Below are positions 52,301 to 62,200 of a stretch of 64,000 nt of DNA, in pieces. The notes under the pieces are model-generated. The model searched no databases. It was given only the letters and a program-made list of their open reading frames with translations, and had not been told where the DNA came from. Every line of letters starts with the position of its first letter. The stretch's first letter is position 1. Origin of the DNA: Streptomyces spinosus (lineage in GTDB: Bacteria > Actinomycetota > Actinomycetes > Streptomycetales > Streptomycetaceae). The stretch is from the NCBI RefSeq assembly GCF_020400655.1, contig NZ_JAINRC010000020.1, positions 1 to 64,000 on the forward strand, read 5' to 3'. Both the position numbers and the translations under genes were made by a program.

Positions 52301-53150
52301 CGAAGTCGATCAGCTCCTCCACGCGCCCCAGCAGCTCCGGCTCCAGGTCCTTGTAGGAGCCCACCCGCTTCAGGATCGCCTGCCACACCGCCCCGGTGTT
52401 CTCCGCCGGCCAGCCCAGCGCCCGGCACACGCCCGTCTTCCAGTCCTGCCCCTTCGGCACCGCCGGCCACGCCTCGATGCCCAGCGACGCCGGCTTCACC
52501 GCCTGCCAGATGTCGATGAAGGGATGGCCGACCACGAGTGCGTGCTCGCTGGTCACCGACTGCGCGATGCGCCACTCCTTCGTCCCCGGCAGCAGGTGGT
52601 CCACCAGGACGCCCAGGCGGGCGTCGGGGCCCGGGGCGAAGGACTCCACGATCGACGGAAGGTCGTCCACGCCCTCCAGGTACTCCACGACCACGCCCTC
52701 GATCCGCAGGTCGTCGCCCCACACCTTCTCGACCAGCTCGGCGTCGTGCCGGCCCTCCACGTAGATGCGTCCGGCGCGGGCCACGCGCGCGCGTGCCTGG
52801 GGGACGGCGACCGAGCCCGACGCCGTACGGGCGGGACGTACCGGGGCCCCGGAGGCGGGGCGGACCAGCGTCACCACGCGGCCCTCCAGCAGGAAGCCGC
52901 GCGGCTCCAGCGGGAACACCCGGTGCTTGCCGAAGCGGTCCTCCAGGGTCACCGTGCCCGCCTCACAGCGGATCACCGCGCCGCAGAACCCGGTGCCGGG
53001 CTCCTCCACCACCAGACCCGGCTCGGCCGGGACCTCGGGGACGGGCTTCTGCTTCTTCCAGGGCGGGGTCAGGTCGGAGGAGTACACACGAGGGCGCGGG
53101 CCCGAGGGGCCCTCGTGGGAAGGGCGGTGGCGGGAGACGGGTGGGCGCAT
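52278..53150 (-). CDS. DUF3097 domain protein
   Basis: The 290-residue protein fits the actinobacterial DUF3097 family: VYSSDLTPPWKKQKPVPEVP near the start, then GRIYVEGRHDAELVEKVWG and the VLVDHLLPGTKEWRIAQ, VVGHPFIDIWQAVKP and YKDLEPELLGRVEEL blocks. The VEGRHDAELV and DHLLPGTKE segments resemble Toprim-like nucleotide-handling folds, but that is only a visual impression. ATG at 53150 is 7 nt from TATCGT on the minus strand (53163-53158), so it should be leaderless. Confidence 0.8.
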   Translation of the reverse strand: MRPPVSRHRPSHEGPSGPRPRVYSSDLTPPWKKQKPVPEVPAEPGLVVEEPGTGFCGAVIRCEAGTVTLEDRFGKHRVFPLEPRGFLLEGRVVTLVRPASGAPVRPARTASGSVAVPQARARVARAGRIYVEGRHDAELVEKVWGDDLRIEGVVVEYLEGVDDLPSIVESFAPGPDARLGVLVDHLLPGTKEWRIAQSVTSEHALVVGHPFIDIWQAVKPASLGIEAWPAVPKGQDWKTGVCRALGWPAENTGAVWQAILKRVGSYKDLEPELLGRVEELIDFVTGSGGA

Positions 53151-53157
53151 TCGGATG

Positions 53158-53189
53158 ACGATAGGAGAAGCCGTACGCCGAGGCGTACG
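53158..53189 (-). promoter_or_regulatory. Promoter -10 and 18-bp palindrome upstream of the DUF3097 gene
   Basis: TATCGT (53163-53158, minus strand) is the probable -10. CGTACGCC-GA-GGCGTACG (53172-53189) is a perfect inverted repeat centred about 30 nt upstream of the predicted start, covering the -35 area. That is the position of a repressor operator. Confidence 0.5.
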
Positions 53190-53218
53190 ACACGCCGGAG
53201 CCCGCCGGGAAGAGCCGC

Positions 53219-53941
53219 TCAGATCACGCCGAACCGCGTTGCCAGGGCGTCGCGTTGACGCCGGACGAACCCCGCGTCCACCACCGCTCCGTGACCGGGC
53301 ACGTACAGCGCGTCCTCGCCGCCGAGCGCCAGCAGCCGGTCCAGCGCGTCCGGCCAGCGGGACGGGACCGCGTCGGGGCCCGCCTGCGGTTCGCCGGACT
53401 CCTCCACCAGGTCGCCGCAGAACACCACCTCCGGATCGCCCGGGACCAGCACGGCCAGGTCGTGCGCCGTGTGGCCGGGGCCCACGTTGGCCAGCAGCGC
53501 CTGGCGGCCGTCGCCGAGGTCCAGCGTCCACTCGCCGGAGACCGCGTGGCGGGGCGGGACCAGCGCGTCCACCGCCTCGTCGGCGTCGGTCACCGGCAGT
53601 CCGTTGCGGATCGCGTCCAGCCGCAGCTCCGCGCGCTCGTACGCGAACACCGCGTCCAGCCCCACCGCCCCGTACGCCTCCGTCCCGGCGAGGGCGGCGG
53701 CGCCGAAGACGTGGTCGAAGTGGGGATGGGTGAGCGCGAGATGGGTCACACGGCCGCCCGCCAGCGCCTCGGCCTGTCCGCGCAGCCGGACCCCCTCCGC
53801 GAGGCTCGAACCGGCGTCCACGAGCAGGGCCGTGCCCTCCCCGAGGACCAGCCCCGCCGTGCAGTCCCAGCCCGGCAGCCGGCACCGGCCCACCCCCGCG
53901 GCCAGCCGCTCCCACCCCAGCTCTTCCCAAGTCACGGTCAT
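53219..53941 (-). CDS. Metallo-beta-lactamase-fold hydrolase
   Basis: The 240-residue protein has THPHFDHVFG (HxHxDH), GPGHTAHDLAVL, FCGDLVEESG and YVPGHGAVVD, the ligand set of glyoxalase II-like MBL enzymes. The substrate is unknown. ATG at 53941 lies 7 nt after TAGCGT on the minus strand, so the mRNA is probably leaderless. It precedes the DUF3097 gene on the same strand with a 68-nt gap holding the palindrome. Confidence 0.85.
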   Translation of the reverse strand: MTVTWEELGWERLAAGVGRCRLPGWDCTAGLVLGEGTALLVDAGSSLAEGVRLRGQAEALAGGRVTHLALTHPHFDHVFGAAALAGTEAYGAVGLDAVFAYERAELRLDAIRNGLPVTDADEAVDALVPPRHAVSGEWTLDLGDGRQALLANVGPGHTAHDLAVLVPGDPEVVFCGDLVEESGEPQAGPDAVPSRWPDALDRLLALGGEDALYVPGHGAVVDAGFVRRQRDALATRFGVI

Positions 53942-54026
53942 ACCCGCGACGCTAGCGGTACGAGCCGGTACGGCGGCCCGACCTTGCCCAGGGTGTACCC
54001 GGCAGCCGTACACTGGCCGGGGACCG

Positions 54027-54053
54027 CTGGCACTCGCATGGGTGGAGTGCCAG
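54027..54053 (+). promoter_or_regulatory. CIRCE element upstream of hrcA
   Basis: CTGGCACTC-N9-GAGTGCCAG is a full CIRCE inverted repeat with the canonical 9-nt spacing, the Streptomyces-type variant of TTAGCACTC-N9-GAGTGCTAA. TACACT at 54009-54014 is a likely -10, so CIRCE would lie just downstream of the transcript start. HrcA binds it and is released on heat shock. Confidence 0.9.
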
Positions 54054-54102
54054 GCGGACGACCCGAGCGGACGAGGGGACGACGTGCTGGAGGTGCGCGC
54101 GA

Positions 54103-55119
54103 ATGCTGAGTGAACGCAGGCTTCAGGTACTGCGCGCCATCGTCCAGGACTACGTGGGCACCGAGGAGCCGGTCGGTTCCAAGGCGCTCACCGAGCGGCA
54201 CAACCTCGGCGTGTCCCCGGCGACCGTCCGCAACGACATGGCGGCCCTGGAGGACGAGGGATACATCGCCCAGCCGCACACCAGCGCGGGGCGGATCCCC
54301 ACCGACAAGGGCTACCGGCTGTTCGTGGACAAGCTCGCGGGCGTCAAGCCGATGACCGCGCCCGAGCGGCGGGCGATCCAGAACTTCCTGGAGGGCGCCG
54401 TCGACCTCGACGACGTCGTGGCGCGGACCGTGCGGCTCCTCGCGCAGCTCACCCGGCAGGTCGCCGTCGTGCAGTACCCGTCCCTGACCCGGTCCACCGT
54501 CCGGCACGTGGAGCTGCTCTCGCTGGCTCCCGCGCGCGTGATGCTGGTGCTGATCACGGACACCGGCCGGGTCGAGCAGCGGATGGTCGACTGCCCGGCG
54601 CCGTTCGGCGAGGCCTCGCTCGCCGACCTGCGGGCGCGGCTCAACAGCCGGGTCGCCGGTCGCCGGTTCACGGACGTGCCGAAGCTGGTCGAGGACCTCC
54701 CGGACGCCTTCGAGCCGGAGGACCGCGGTACGGTCTCCACGGTGCTCTCCACTCTTCTGGAGACACTCGTGGAGGAGAACGAGGAGCGGTTGATGATCGG
54801 CGGCACCGCCAATCTGACCCGCTTCGGACATGACTTTCCCCTCACGATCCGGCCCGTCCTGGAGGCCCTTGAGGAGCAGGTCGTGCTCCTCAAGCTCCTC
54901 GGCGAGGCGAAGGATCCGGGCGTGACCGTGCGTATCGGGCACGAGAACGCCCACGAGGGGCTCAACTCCACCTCCGTCGTGTCGGTCGGCTACGGTTCGG
55001 GCGGCGAGGCGGTTGCCAAGCTCGGCGTGGTCGGACCGACCCGCATGGACTACCCGGGAACGATGGGAGCGGTACGCGCAGTGGCACGGTACGTCGGACA
55101 GATCCTGGCGGAGTCGTAA
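54103..55119 (+). CDS. hrcA: Heat-inducible transcription repressor HrcA
   Basis: The 338-residue protein has the winged-helix N-terminus (RRLQVLRAIVQDYVGTEEPV, then HNLGVSPATVRNDMAALE), the HTSAGRIPTDKGYR signature and the GAF-like inserted domain ending TMGAVRAVARYVGQIL. HrcA represses chaperone genes through CIRCE. GGAGG precedes the ATG. CIRCE upstream shows autoregulation. dnaJ follows at once (TAA then GTG). Confidence 0.96.
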   Translation: MLSERRLQVLRAIVQDYVGTEEPVGSKALTERHNLGVSPATVRNDMAALEDEGYIAQPHTSAGRIPTDKGYRLFVDKLAGVKPMTAPERRAIQNFLEGAVDLDDVVARTVRLLAQLTRQVAVVQYPSLTRSTVRHVELLSLAPARVMLVLITDTGRVEQRMVDCPAPFGEASLADLRARLNSRVAGRRFTDVPKLVEDLPDAFEPEDRGTVSTVLSTLLETLVEENEERLMIGGTANLTRFGHDFPLTIRPVLEALEEQVVLLKLLGEAKDPGVTVRIGHENAHEGLNSTSVVSVGYGSGGEAVAKLGVVGPTRMDYPGTMGAVRAVARYVGQILAES

Positions 55120-56256
55120 GTGGCCACGGACTATTACGCCGTTCTCGGCGTGCGCCGCGACGCGTCGCAGGATGAGATCAAGAAGGCGTTCCGCCGGCTC
55201 GCGCGCGAGCTGCACCCGGACGTCAACCCGGACCCGAAGACCCAGGAGCGGTTCAAGGAGATCAACGCCGCTTACGAGGTGCTGTCGGACCCGCAGAAGA
55301 AGCAGGTCTACGACCTCGGCGGCGACCCGCTCTCCCAGTCGGGCGGCGCGGGCGCGGGCGGCTTCGGGGCCGGCGGCTTCGGCAACTTCTCCGACATCAT
55401 GGACGCGTTCTTCGGTACGGCGTCGCAGCGCGGGCCGCGTTCGCGCACCCGGCGCGGCCAGGACGCGATGATCCGGATCGAGGTCGAGCTGGACGAGGCG
55501 GCCTTCGGGACCACCAAGGACATCCAGGTCGACACGGCCGTCGTCTGCAACACCTGCAACGGCGAGGGCGCGGCGCCCGGCACGTCCGCCCAGACGTGTG
55601 ACATGTGCCGCGGCCGGGGCGAGGTCTCCCAGGTCACCCGTTCCTTCCTGGGCCAGGTCATGACCTCGCGGCCGTGCCCGCAGTGCCAGGGCTTCGGCAC
55701 GGTCGTCCCGACGCCGTGCCCGGAGTGCGCCGGCGACGGCCGGGTGCGCTCGCGGCGGACGCTGACCGTGAAGATCCCGGCCGGCGTCGACAACGGCACG
55801 CGCATCCAGCTCGCCGGCGAGGGCGAGGTCGGCCCCGGCGGCGGCCCGGCCGGCGACCTGTACGTCGAGATCCACGAGCTGCCGCACCCGACGTTCCAGC
55901 GGCGCGGCGACGACCTGCACTGCACGGTCACGATCCCGATGACGGCGGCGGCCCTCGGCACGAAGGTGCCGCTGGAGACGCTGGACGGCCTGGAGGAGGT
56001 CGACATCCGGCCCGGCACCCAGTCCGGCCAGTCGATCCCGCTGCACGGCCGGGGCGTCACGCACCTGCGCGGCGGCGGCCGGGGCGACCTGATCGTGCAC
56101 GTCGAGGTGACGACGCCGACCAAGCTGGACCCGGAGCAGGAGCGGCTGCTGCGCGAGCTGGCCAAGCTGCGCGGCGAGGAACGGCCGCAGGGCCAGTTCC
56201 AGCCGGGTCAGCAGGGGCTGTTCTCGCGGCTGAAGGACGCGTTCAACGGGCGCTGA
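55120..56256 (+). CDS. dnaJ2: Chaperone protein DnaJ (second copy type)
   Basis: The 378-residue type I J protein has a J domain with HPD in ARELHPDVNPD, a Gly/Phe-rich linker (GGAGAGGFGAGGFGNF), four zinc repeats (CNTCNGEG, CDMCRGRG, CPQCQGFG, CPECAGDG) and the C-terminal client-binding domains. It stimulates DnaK. Actinobacteria usually carry one dnaJ with dnaK and this second one with hrcA. GTG starts immediately after the hrcA stop; no separate promoter is seen, so it is under CIRCE control. Confidence 0.95.
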   Translation: MATDYYAVLGVRRDASQDEIKKAFRRLARELHPDVNPDPKTQERFKEINAAYEVLSDPQKKQVYDLGGDPLSQSGGAGAGGFGAGGFGNFSDIMDAFFGTASQRGPRSRTRRGQDAMIRIEVELDEAAFGTTKDIQVDTAVVCNTCNGEGAAPGTSAQTCDMCRGRGEVSQVTRSFLGQVMTSRPCPQCQGFGTVVPTPCPECAGDGRVRSRRTLTVKIPAGVDNGTRIQLAGEGEVGPGGGPAGDLYVEIHELPHPTFQRRGDDLHCTVTIPMTAAALGTKVPLETLDGLEEVDIRPGTQSGQSIPLHGRGVTHLRGGGRGDLIVHVEVTTPTKLDPEQERLLRELAKLRGEERPQGQFQPGQQGLFSRLKDAFNGR

Positions 56257-56266
56257 GCGATGGCGG

Positions 56267-56288
56267 ACGGGGTGCTCCGGCACCCCGT
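56267..56288 (+). terminator. Terminator after dnaJ2
   Basis: ACGGGGTGC (56267-56275) pairs perfectly with GCACCCCGT (56280-56288) around TCCG, 10 nt after the stop codon. Confidence 0.75.
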
Positions 56289-56356
56289 GTGCCACAGGCA
56301 TGTGCCGGTGGATGCCCGGATTCGGACTTGTCCGGAGGACGTGACAACATGCGGTC

Positions 56357-57433
56357 ATGTCCTCCGCGCTGACCGATCTCTTCCCCCACCCGATCGTGCA
56401 GGCCCCCATGGCGGGCGGCGTCTCCGTCCCGCAGCTCGCCGCCGCCGTCTCCGAGGCCGGTGGCCTCGGGTTCCTCGCCGCCGGGTACAAGACCGCCGAC
56501 GGCATGTACCAGGAGATCAAGCAGCTGCGCGGGCTCACGAGCCGCCCCTTCGGCGTGAACCTCTTCATGCCGCAGCCCGAGCACGCGGAGTCGGGGGCCG
56601 TCGACCTCTACGCGCACCAGCTGGCCGGCGAGGCCGCCTGGTACGAGACCGAGCTGGGCGACCCGGACAGCGACCGGGACGACGGCTACGACGCCAAGCT
56701 CGCCGTTCTGCTCGACGACCCGGTACCGGTGGTCTCCTTCCACTTCGGGGTGCCGCCCCGCGAGGTGTTCGACAAGCTCCACCGCGCCGGCACCTTCACC
56801 CTGGTCACCGCCACCACCGCCGAGGAGGCCCGCGCGGTCGAGCGGGCCGGGGCCGACGCGGTGATCGCGCAGGGCGTGGAGGCCGGCGGACACCAGGGCA
56901 CCCACCGTGACCTCCCCGAGAACGACGGCGCCGGCGTCGGCCTGCTGTCGCTGCTCGCGCAGGTCCGCGAGGCCGTGCGCATCCCGGTCGTCGCCGCCGG
57001 CGGCGTCATGCGCGGCGGCCAGATAGCCGCCGTCCTCGCGGCGGGCGCGAGCGCGGCCCAGCTGGGCACCGCGTTCGTCGCCGCCCACGAGTCCGGCGCG
57101 CACCCCCTGCACAAGCGGGCGCTGACCGACCCGCTGTTCCCGCGCACCGAGCTGACCCGCGCCTTCACCGGCCGCCCGGCCCGTGCGCTGGTCAACCGCT
57201 TCCTGCGCGAGCACGGCCGGTACGCCCCCGCCGCCTACCCTGAGGTCAACCACCTCACCGCGCCGCTGCGCAAGGCCGCCGCCAAGGCCCAGGACGCGCA
57301 GGGCATGGCGATGTGGGCCGGGCAGGGCCACCGGATGGCCCGGGAACTGCCCGCGGCCCGGCTGGTGGAGGTGCTGGCGGCCGAACTCGCCGAGGCCCGG
57401 ACAGCGTTGTCGGCCGGGGGTGGTTCCCGATGA
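56357..57433 (+). CDS. Nitronate monooxygenase (2-nitropropane dioxygenase family)
   Basis: The 358-residue TIM-barrel flavoprotein has PIVQAPMAGGVSVPQLAAAV, GVNLFMPQP, ADAVIAQGVEAGGHQGTHR (FMN phosphate and active-site His) and VVAAGGVMRGGQIAAVLAAG, then AQLGTAFVAAHES. Such enzymes oxidise propionate-3-nitronate or nitroalkanes. It overlaps rsmE by 4 nt (ATGA), an unrelated function, so the coupling is probably incidental. Confidence 0.9.
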   Translation: MSSALTDLFPHPIVQAPMAGGVSVPQLAAAVSEAGGLGFLAAGYKTADGMYQEIKQLRGLTSRPFGVNLFMPQPEHAESGAVDLYAHQLAGEAAWYETELGDPDSDRDDGYDAKLAVLLDDPVPVVSFHFGVPPREVFDKLHRAGTFTLVTATTAEEARAVERAGADAVIAQGVEAGGHQGTHRDLPENDGAGVGLLSLLAQVREAVRIPVVAAGGVMRGGQIAAVLAAGASAAQLGTAFVAAHESGAHPLHKRALTDPLFPRTELTRAFTGRPARALVNRFLREHGRYAPAAYPEVNHLTAPLRKAAAKAQDAQGMAMWAGQGHRMARELPAARLVEVLAAELAEARTALSAGGGSR

Positions 57434-58182
57434 CCGCGCCGGTGTTCGTCGTCGACTCCCTGGAGGGCGTGGGCCCCGGCTCGGTCGTCGACGTGCGGGG
57501 CCCCGAGGGACGGCACGCGGTCTCCGTACGGCGGTTGCAGCCGGGCGAGAACGTGGTGCTCACCGACGGCAGGGGCCGGGGCGCGGCCGGGGTCGTCGTG
57601 AGCGTGTCGGGTAAGGACCACCTGGTGGTCGAGCCGTTCGAGTTCCCGGTGGAGCCCGAGCCCCGCCCCCGTATCACCGTCGTCCAGGCCCTGCCCAAGG
57701 GCGACCGGGGCGAACTGGCCGTGGAGACGATGACGGAGACCGGCGTCGACGCGATCGTGCCCTGGCAGGCCGCGCGGTGCATCACCCAGTGGAAGGGTGA
57801 CCGGGGGCTGAAGGCGCTCGCCAAGTGGCGTGCCACCGCGCGGGAGGCCGGCAAGCAGTCCCGCAGGCTGCGCTTCCCGGAGGTCGCGGACCTGGCGGCC
57901 ACCAAGCAGGTCGCCGCGCTGCTCGCCGCGGCGGACTTCGCCGCCGTGCTCCACTCCGACTTCGACCACGTCAGCGAGCCCCTGGCGACGGCCGAACTCC
58001 CCGCCGAGGGCGAGATCGTCCTGGTCGTGGGTCCCGAGGGCGGTGTGTCCCGGGACGAGCTGGCGCTCTTCGAGGAGGCGGGTGCGAGGGCCTGTGTCCT
58101 CGGCCCCAGCGTCCTGCGCACCTCCACCGCCGGCACCGCCGCCGTGGCCCTGCTGCTGGGCCGCACCGGCCGCTGGTCCTGA
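57430..58182 (+). CDS. rsmE: 16S rRNA (uracil1498-N3)-methyltransferase
   Basis: The 250-residue SPOUT methyltransferase has a PUA-like N-terminal domain (EGRHAVSVRRLQPGENVVLTD), VVQALPKGDRGELAVE and the knotted SAM site LVVGPEGGVSRDELALFEEAG plus LGPSVLRTSTAGTAAVALLL. It methylates U1498 at the decoding centre. In actinobacteria it often follows dnaJ2/hrcA. ATG at 57430 overlaps the preceding stop codon. Confidence 0.93.
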   Translation: MTAPVFVVDSLEGVGPGSVVDVRGPEGRHAVSVRRLQPGENVVLTDGRGRGAAGVVVSVSGKDHLVVEPFEFPVEPEPRPRITVVQALPKGDRGELAVETMTETGVDAIVPWQAARCITQWKGDRGLKALAKWRATAREAGKQSRRLRFPEVADLAATKQVAALLAAADFAAVLHSDFDHVSEPLATAELPAEGEIVLVVGPEGGVSRDELALFEEAGARACVLGPSVLRTSTAGTAAVALLLGRTGRWS

Positions 58183-58196
58183 CCTCTGGAGAGACC

Positions 58197-58589
58197 GTGG
58201 AACTCGTCCAGGTACGGCTCCTGGTGACCGACTTCGCCGCCTGCTACCGCTTCTACGCCGACGTCCTCGGCCTCGCGCCGCAGTCCGGCGCGGTGGAGGG
58301 GCCGTACGAGAAGTTCAGCCCGCACGCCGGCTCGGCCGGGATCGCGCTGCAGGACCGCGCGATGATGGCCGGGCTGCCGGCCGAGCTGGGCGACACCGCC
58401 ACCGGCCACCGGTCCCTGGTCGTCCTGCGCGTCGACGGCCTCGACGCCTACTGCGCGCGGATCACCGCCCGGGGCGCGACCGTGCTGCACGGACCGGCCC
58501 CCATGACCGACCGCATGCGCGTGGCCCACCTCAAGGACCCGGAGGGCAACCTGGTCGAACTCCAGGAGTGGCTGCTGCTGCGCGGCTGA
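58197..58589 (+). CDS. VOC (glyoxalase/bleomycin-resistance fold) family protein
   Basis: The 130-residue protein begins MELVQVRLLVTDFAACYRFY, then ADVLGL and ends DPEGNLVELQEWLLLRG; the paired beta-alpha-beta-beta-beta units and the final Glu metal ligand fit the vicinal oxygen chelate fold. Substrate unknown. GTG at 58197 has GGAGAG 5 nt upstream, 14 nt after rsmE. Confidence 0.8.
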   Translation: MELVQVRLLVTDFAACYRFYADVLGLAPQSGAVEGPYEKFSPHAGSAGIALQDRAMMAGLPAELGDTATGHRSLVVLRVDGLDAYCARITARGATVLHGPAPMTDRMRVAHLKDPEGNLVELQEWLLLRG

Positions 58590-58691
58590 CGTCCGGTTCG
58601 TCCCCGGCGCCCCTGCGGGCGCTCCCCCCGAACGGGTGAGTGGCCGTATCCGGGCTTCCCCACGGTGGGGGCCGGTGGCACGCTGCCCTGT

Positions 58692-59207
58692 ATGGGGGCT
58701 TCGAGGCGGACACGGGGGCGGGCGCGAGCGGTGGCCGTGGCGGGACTCGTCGTGGTGGGCGGCGGGGCCGTCGTGGCCTGTCAGCCCGGCGGGGGACTCG
58801 GCTCCGCGAGCGTCGCCTTCACCACCGACCAGACCGCGACCGCCGCGCTGGAGTACCGGCACGTGAACGTCGCCTGGCTCACGTGCACCGGCGGTTACCG
58901 CGATGACGACGGCGCGCGCCGCGGCTCGCCCGCCCCGAGCGAGACCACCGTCGTCTCCGTCGACTGCCAGGGCGAGACGGACGACGGGCGGAAGATCGTC
59001 GTCGCCGGGGTGGTCACCAAGGCCGTCGACGGTGCCTGTGTGCGCGGCGACCTGACCGCCAAGGTCGGCGGCAGACAGGTGTTCCGCGTCGCCGGGCTCG
59101 GCAACTGCTCGGCCCCGGCCGGGCCGACGTACCGGCCGCCCGCCGGGGGACGGCCGACCGTGACCGTCACCGTCACCCGCACCGTCTGGCCCGTGCCGGG
59201 CAAGTGA
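58692..59207 (+). CDS. Secreted lipoprotein of unknown function
   Basis: The 171-residue protein has a twin-Arg-like basic start (MGASRRTRGRARAVAVAG) and the lipobox GAVVAC near residue 30, so it should be a lipoprotein. The mature part has cysteines in AWLTCTGGYRD, VSVDCQGET, DGACVRGDL and GLGNCSAP, probably two disulfides, and ends in a Thr/Val-rich tail (RPTVTVTVTRTVWPVPGK). Function unknown. The hairpin-rich 102-nt gap before it has no other gene. Confidence 0.7.
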   Translation: MGASRRTRGRARAVAVAGLVVVGGGAVVACQPGGGLGSASVAFTTDQTATAALEYRHVNVAWLTCTGGYRDDDGARRGSPAPSETTVVSVDCQGETDDGRKIVVAGVVTKAVDGACVRGDLTAKVGGRQVFRVAGLGNCSAPAGPTYRPPAGGRPTVTVTVTRTVWPVPGK

Positions 59208-59254
59208 TCGGAAACCGGCAGCGGAGGCACCCGGTCGCTGCGTAGAGTGACGGC

Positions 59255-62200
59255 GTGACTCAGGGTGCTTCGACGGGAACCACGGCAGACTCCGCCTACC
59301 TCCGATTCCCCCATCCGCACGGGGACTTGGTGACCTTCGTCGCCGAGGACGACGTCTGGCTCGCGCCGCTCGTCGGCGGCCGGGCCTGGCGGGTCAGCGC
59401 CGACAACGTGCCGGTGACCCGGCCCCGGATCTCCCCGGACGGCCGGCACCTGGCCTGGACCTCCACCCGGGACGGCGCCCCCGAGGTGCACGTCGCCCCG
59501 GTCGACGGGGGTCCCGCCGAACGGCTGACGTACTGGGGCAACAGCCGTACCGAGGTGCGCGGCTGGACCCCGGACGGGCGGGTGCTCGTGCTCGGCGCGC
59601 AGGGCCGGCACAGCCTCCGGCAGACCTGGGCGCACGCCGTCCCGCTGGACGGCGGACCCGCCGAGGCCCTGCCGTACGGCCCGGTCGGCGACGTGGCCCT
59701 CGGCCCGGCCACCGTGCTGCTGTCCGCGCCGATGGGCCGTGAGGCCGCGCACTGGAAGCGCTACCGGGGCGGCACGGCGGGCAAGTTGTGGATCGACCGT
59801 GCCGCTGGGGGCGGAGAGGGTGCCGGAGAGTTCGTCCGGCTGCACGAGGACCTCGACGGGAACATCGAGTGCCCGGTGTGGGCCGGGGACCGCATCGCCT
59901 TCCTCTCCGACCACGAGGGCACCGGCGCGCTCTACTCCTCCCTCGCCGACGGCTCCGACCTGCGCCGGCACACCCCGCTTGGGGGCACCTCCCGCGCGAG
60001 CGATGCCGAGCGCGGGGGAGGCTTCTACGCCCGGCACGCGGCCGGAGACGGCACCCGTGTCGTCTACAGCTCGGCCGGCGAACTCTGGCTGCTGGACGAC
60101 CTGGAGGGCGCCGAACCGCGCCGGCTGGACGTACGGCTCGGCGGACCCCGTGTCGACCTGCGGCCGTACCCCGTCAACGCCTCCCGCTGGTTCGGCGAGG
60201 CGGCCCCCGACCACACCGCGCGCGGCAGCGCCGTCTGCGTGCGCGGCGGCATCCACTGGGTCACCCACCGCAACGGCCCCGCCCGCGCCCTGGCCGCCAC
60301 CCCCGGCGTGCGCGCCCGGACGCCGCGCGTCTTCCGCGCCGACGGCGAGGAGTGGGTGGTGTGGGTGACGGACGCCGAGGGCGACGACGCCCTGGAGTTC
60401 GCGCCCGCGACCGGCACCGTGCCCGGCGCCCCGCCGCGCCGGCTCGCCGCCGGACAGCTCGGCCGGGTCCTGGAGCTGGCCATGGCACCCGACGGCAGCC
60501 GGGCCGCCGTGGCCGCGCACGACGGCAGACTGCTGATGGTGGAACGGGAGACCGGCGAGGTCCGCGAGGTCGACCGCAGCGCCGACGGCGAGGTGTCCGG
60601 CCTCGCCTTCTCCCCCGACTCCGCCTGGCTCGCCTGGTCCCACCCCGGCCCCCGCCCGCTGTCCCAGCTGCGCGTCGCCCACACCACCGACCTGTCGGTG
60701 ACCGAGGCGACCCCGCTGCGCTTCCAGGACTACGCGCCCGCCTTCACCCTGGACGGCAAACACCTCGCGTTCCTCTCCAACCGCGCCTTCGACCCGGTCT
60801 ACGACGAGCACGTCTTCGACCTCGCGTTCGTGGTCGGCGCCCGCCCGCACCTGATCACGCTGGCCGCCACCACCCCCTCGCCGTTCGGCCCGCAGCGCCA
60901 CGGCCGCCCCTTCGAGACCTCCGACAAGGACGAGACCCCCGACGGCGAGGGCACCCCGGCCACCCGCATCGACCTGGAGGGGCTGGCCGACCGCATCGTC
61001 CCCTTCCCTGTCGAGGCCGGCCGCTACTCCACGCTCCGGGCCGCCAAGGACGGCGTCCTGTGGCTGCGCCACCCCGTGCAGGGCGTCCTCGGCGCCTCCC
61101 GCGCCCACCCCGAGGACCCCGATCCGCACACCGAGCTGGAGCGCTACGACCTCGCCCAGCGCCGGCTGGAGCACCTCGCCTCCGACGCCGACCACTTCGA
61201 GGTCAGCGGCGACGGCAAACGCGTCCTGCTGTGGGCCGACGGCCGGCTCCGGGTCGTCCCGAGCGACCGCCGTACCGGCACCGACGACGACGGCGACACC
61301 AGCGTCACCGTCGACCTCACCCGGGTCCGGCAGACCGTCGACCCGGCCGCCGAGTGGCGGCAGATGTACGACGAGACCGGCCGCCTCATGCGCGACCACT
61401 TCTGGCGCCCCGACCTCGGCGGCATCGACTGGGACGGCGTCCTCGCCCGCTACCGCCCGCTCCTGGCCCGCCTCGCCACCCACAGCGACCTGGTCGACCT
61501 GCTCTGGGAGGTGCACGGCGAACTGGGCACCTCGCACGCCTACGTCATCCCGCGCGGCGGCTCCGGCCGCCGCGCCCGGCAGGGTCTGCTGGGCGCCGAC
61601 ATCTCCCGCCACGAGGACGGCAGCTGGCGCATCGACCGCATCCTGCCGTCGGAGACCTCCGACCCGGAGGCCCGCTCCCCGCTCGCCGCGCCCGGCGTCG
61701 CGGTCCGTCCCGGAGACGCGATCATCGCGGTCGCCGGCCACCAGGTCGACCCGGTGACGGGCCCGGGCCCGCTGCTCGTCGGCACGGCCGGCCGCCCGGT
61801 GGAGCTGACCGTCTCCCCGGCCGGCGGCGGCGAACCCCGGCACACGGTCGTCGTCCCCGTCGCCGACGAGGAGGCCCTGCGCTACCACGCCTGGGTCGCC
61901 GATCGCCGCGCCCACGTCCACGCGGCCTCCGCGGGCCGCCTCGGCTACCTCCACGTCCCGGACATGCAGGCCCCCGGCTGGGCGCAGATCCACCGCGACC
62001 TGCGCGTCGAGGTCGCGCGCGAGGGCCTCGTGGTCGACGTCCGGGAGAACCGGGGCGGCCACACCTCCCAGCTCGTGGTCGAGAAACTGGCCCGCCGGAT
62101 CATCGGCTGGGACCTGCCGCGCGGCATGCGTCCCACCAGCTATCCGCTGGACGCCCCGCGCGGCCCGGTCGTCGCCGTCGCCAACGAGTTCTCCGGCTCC

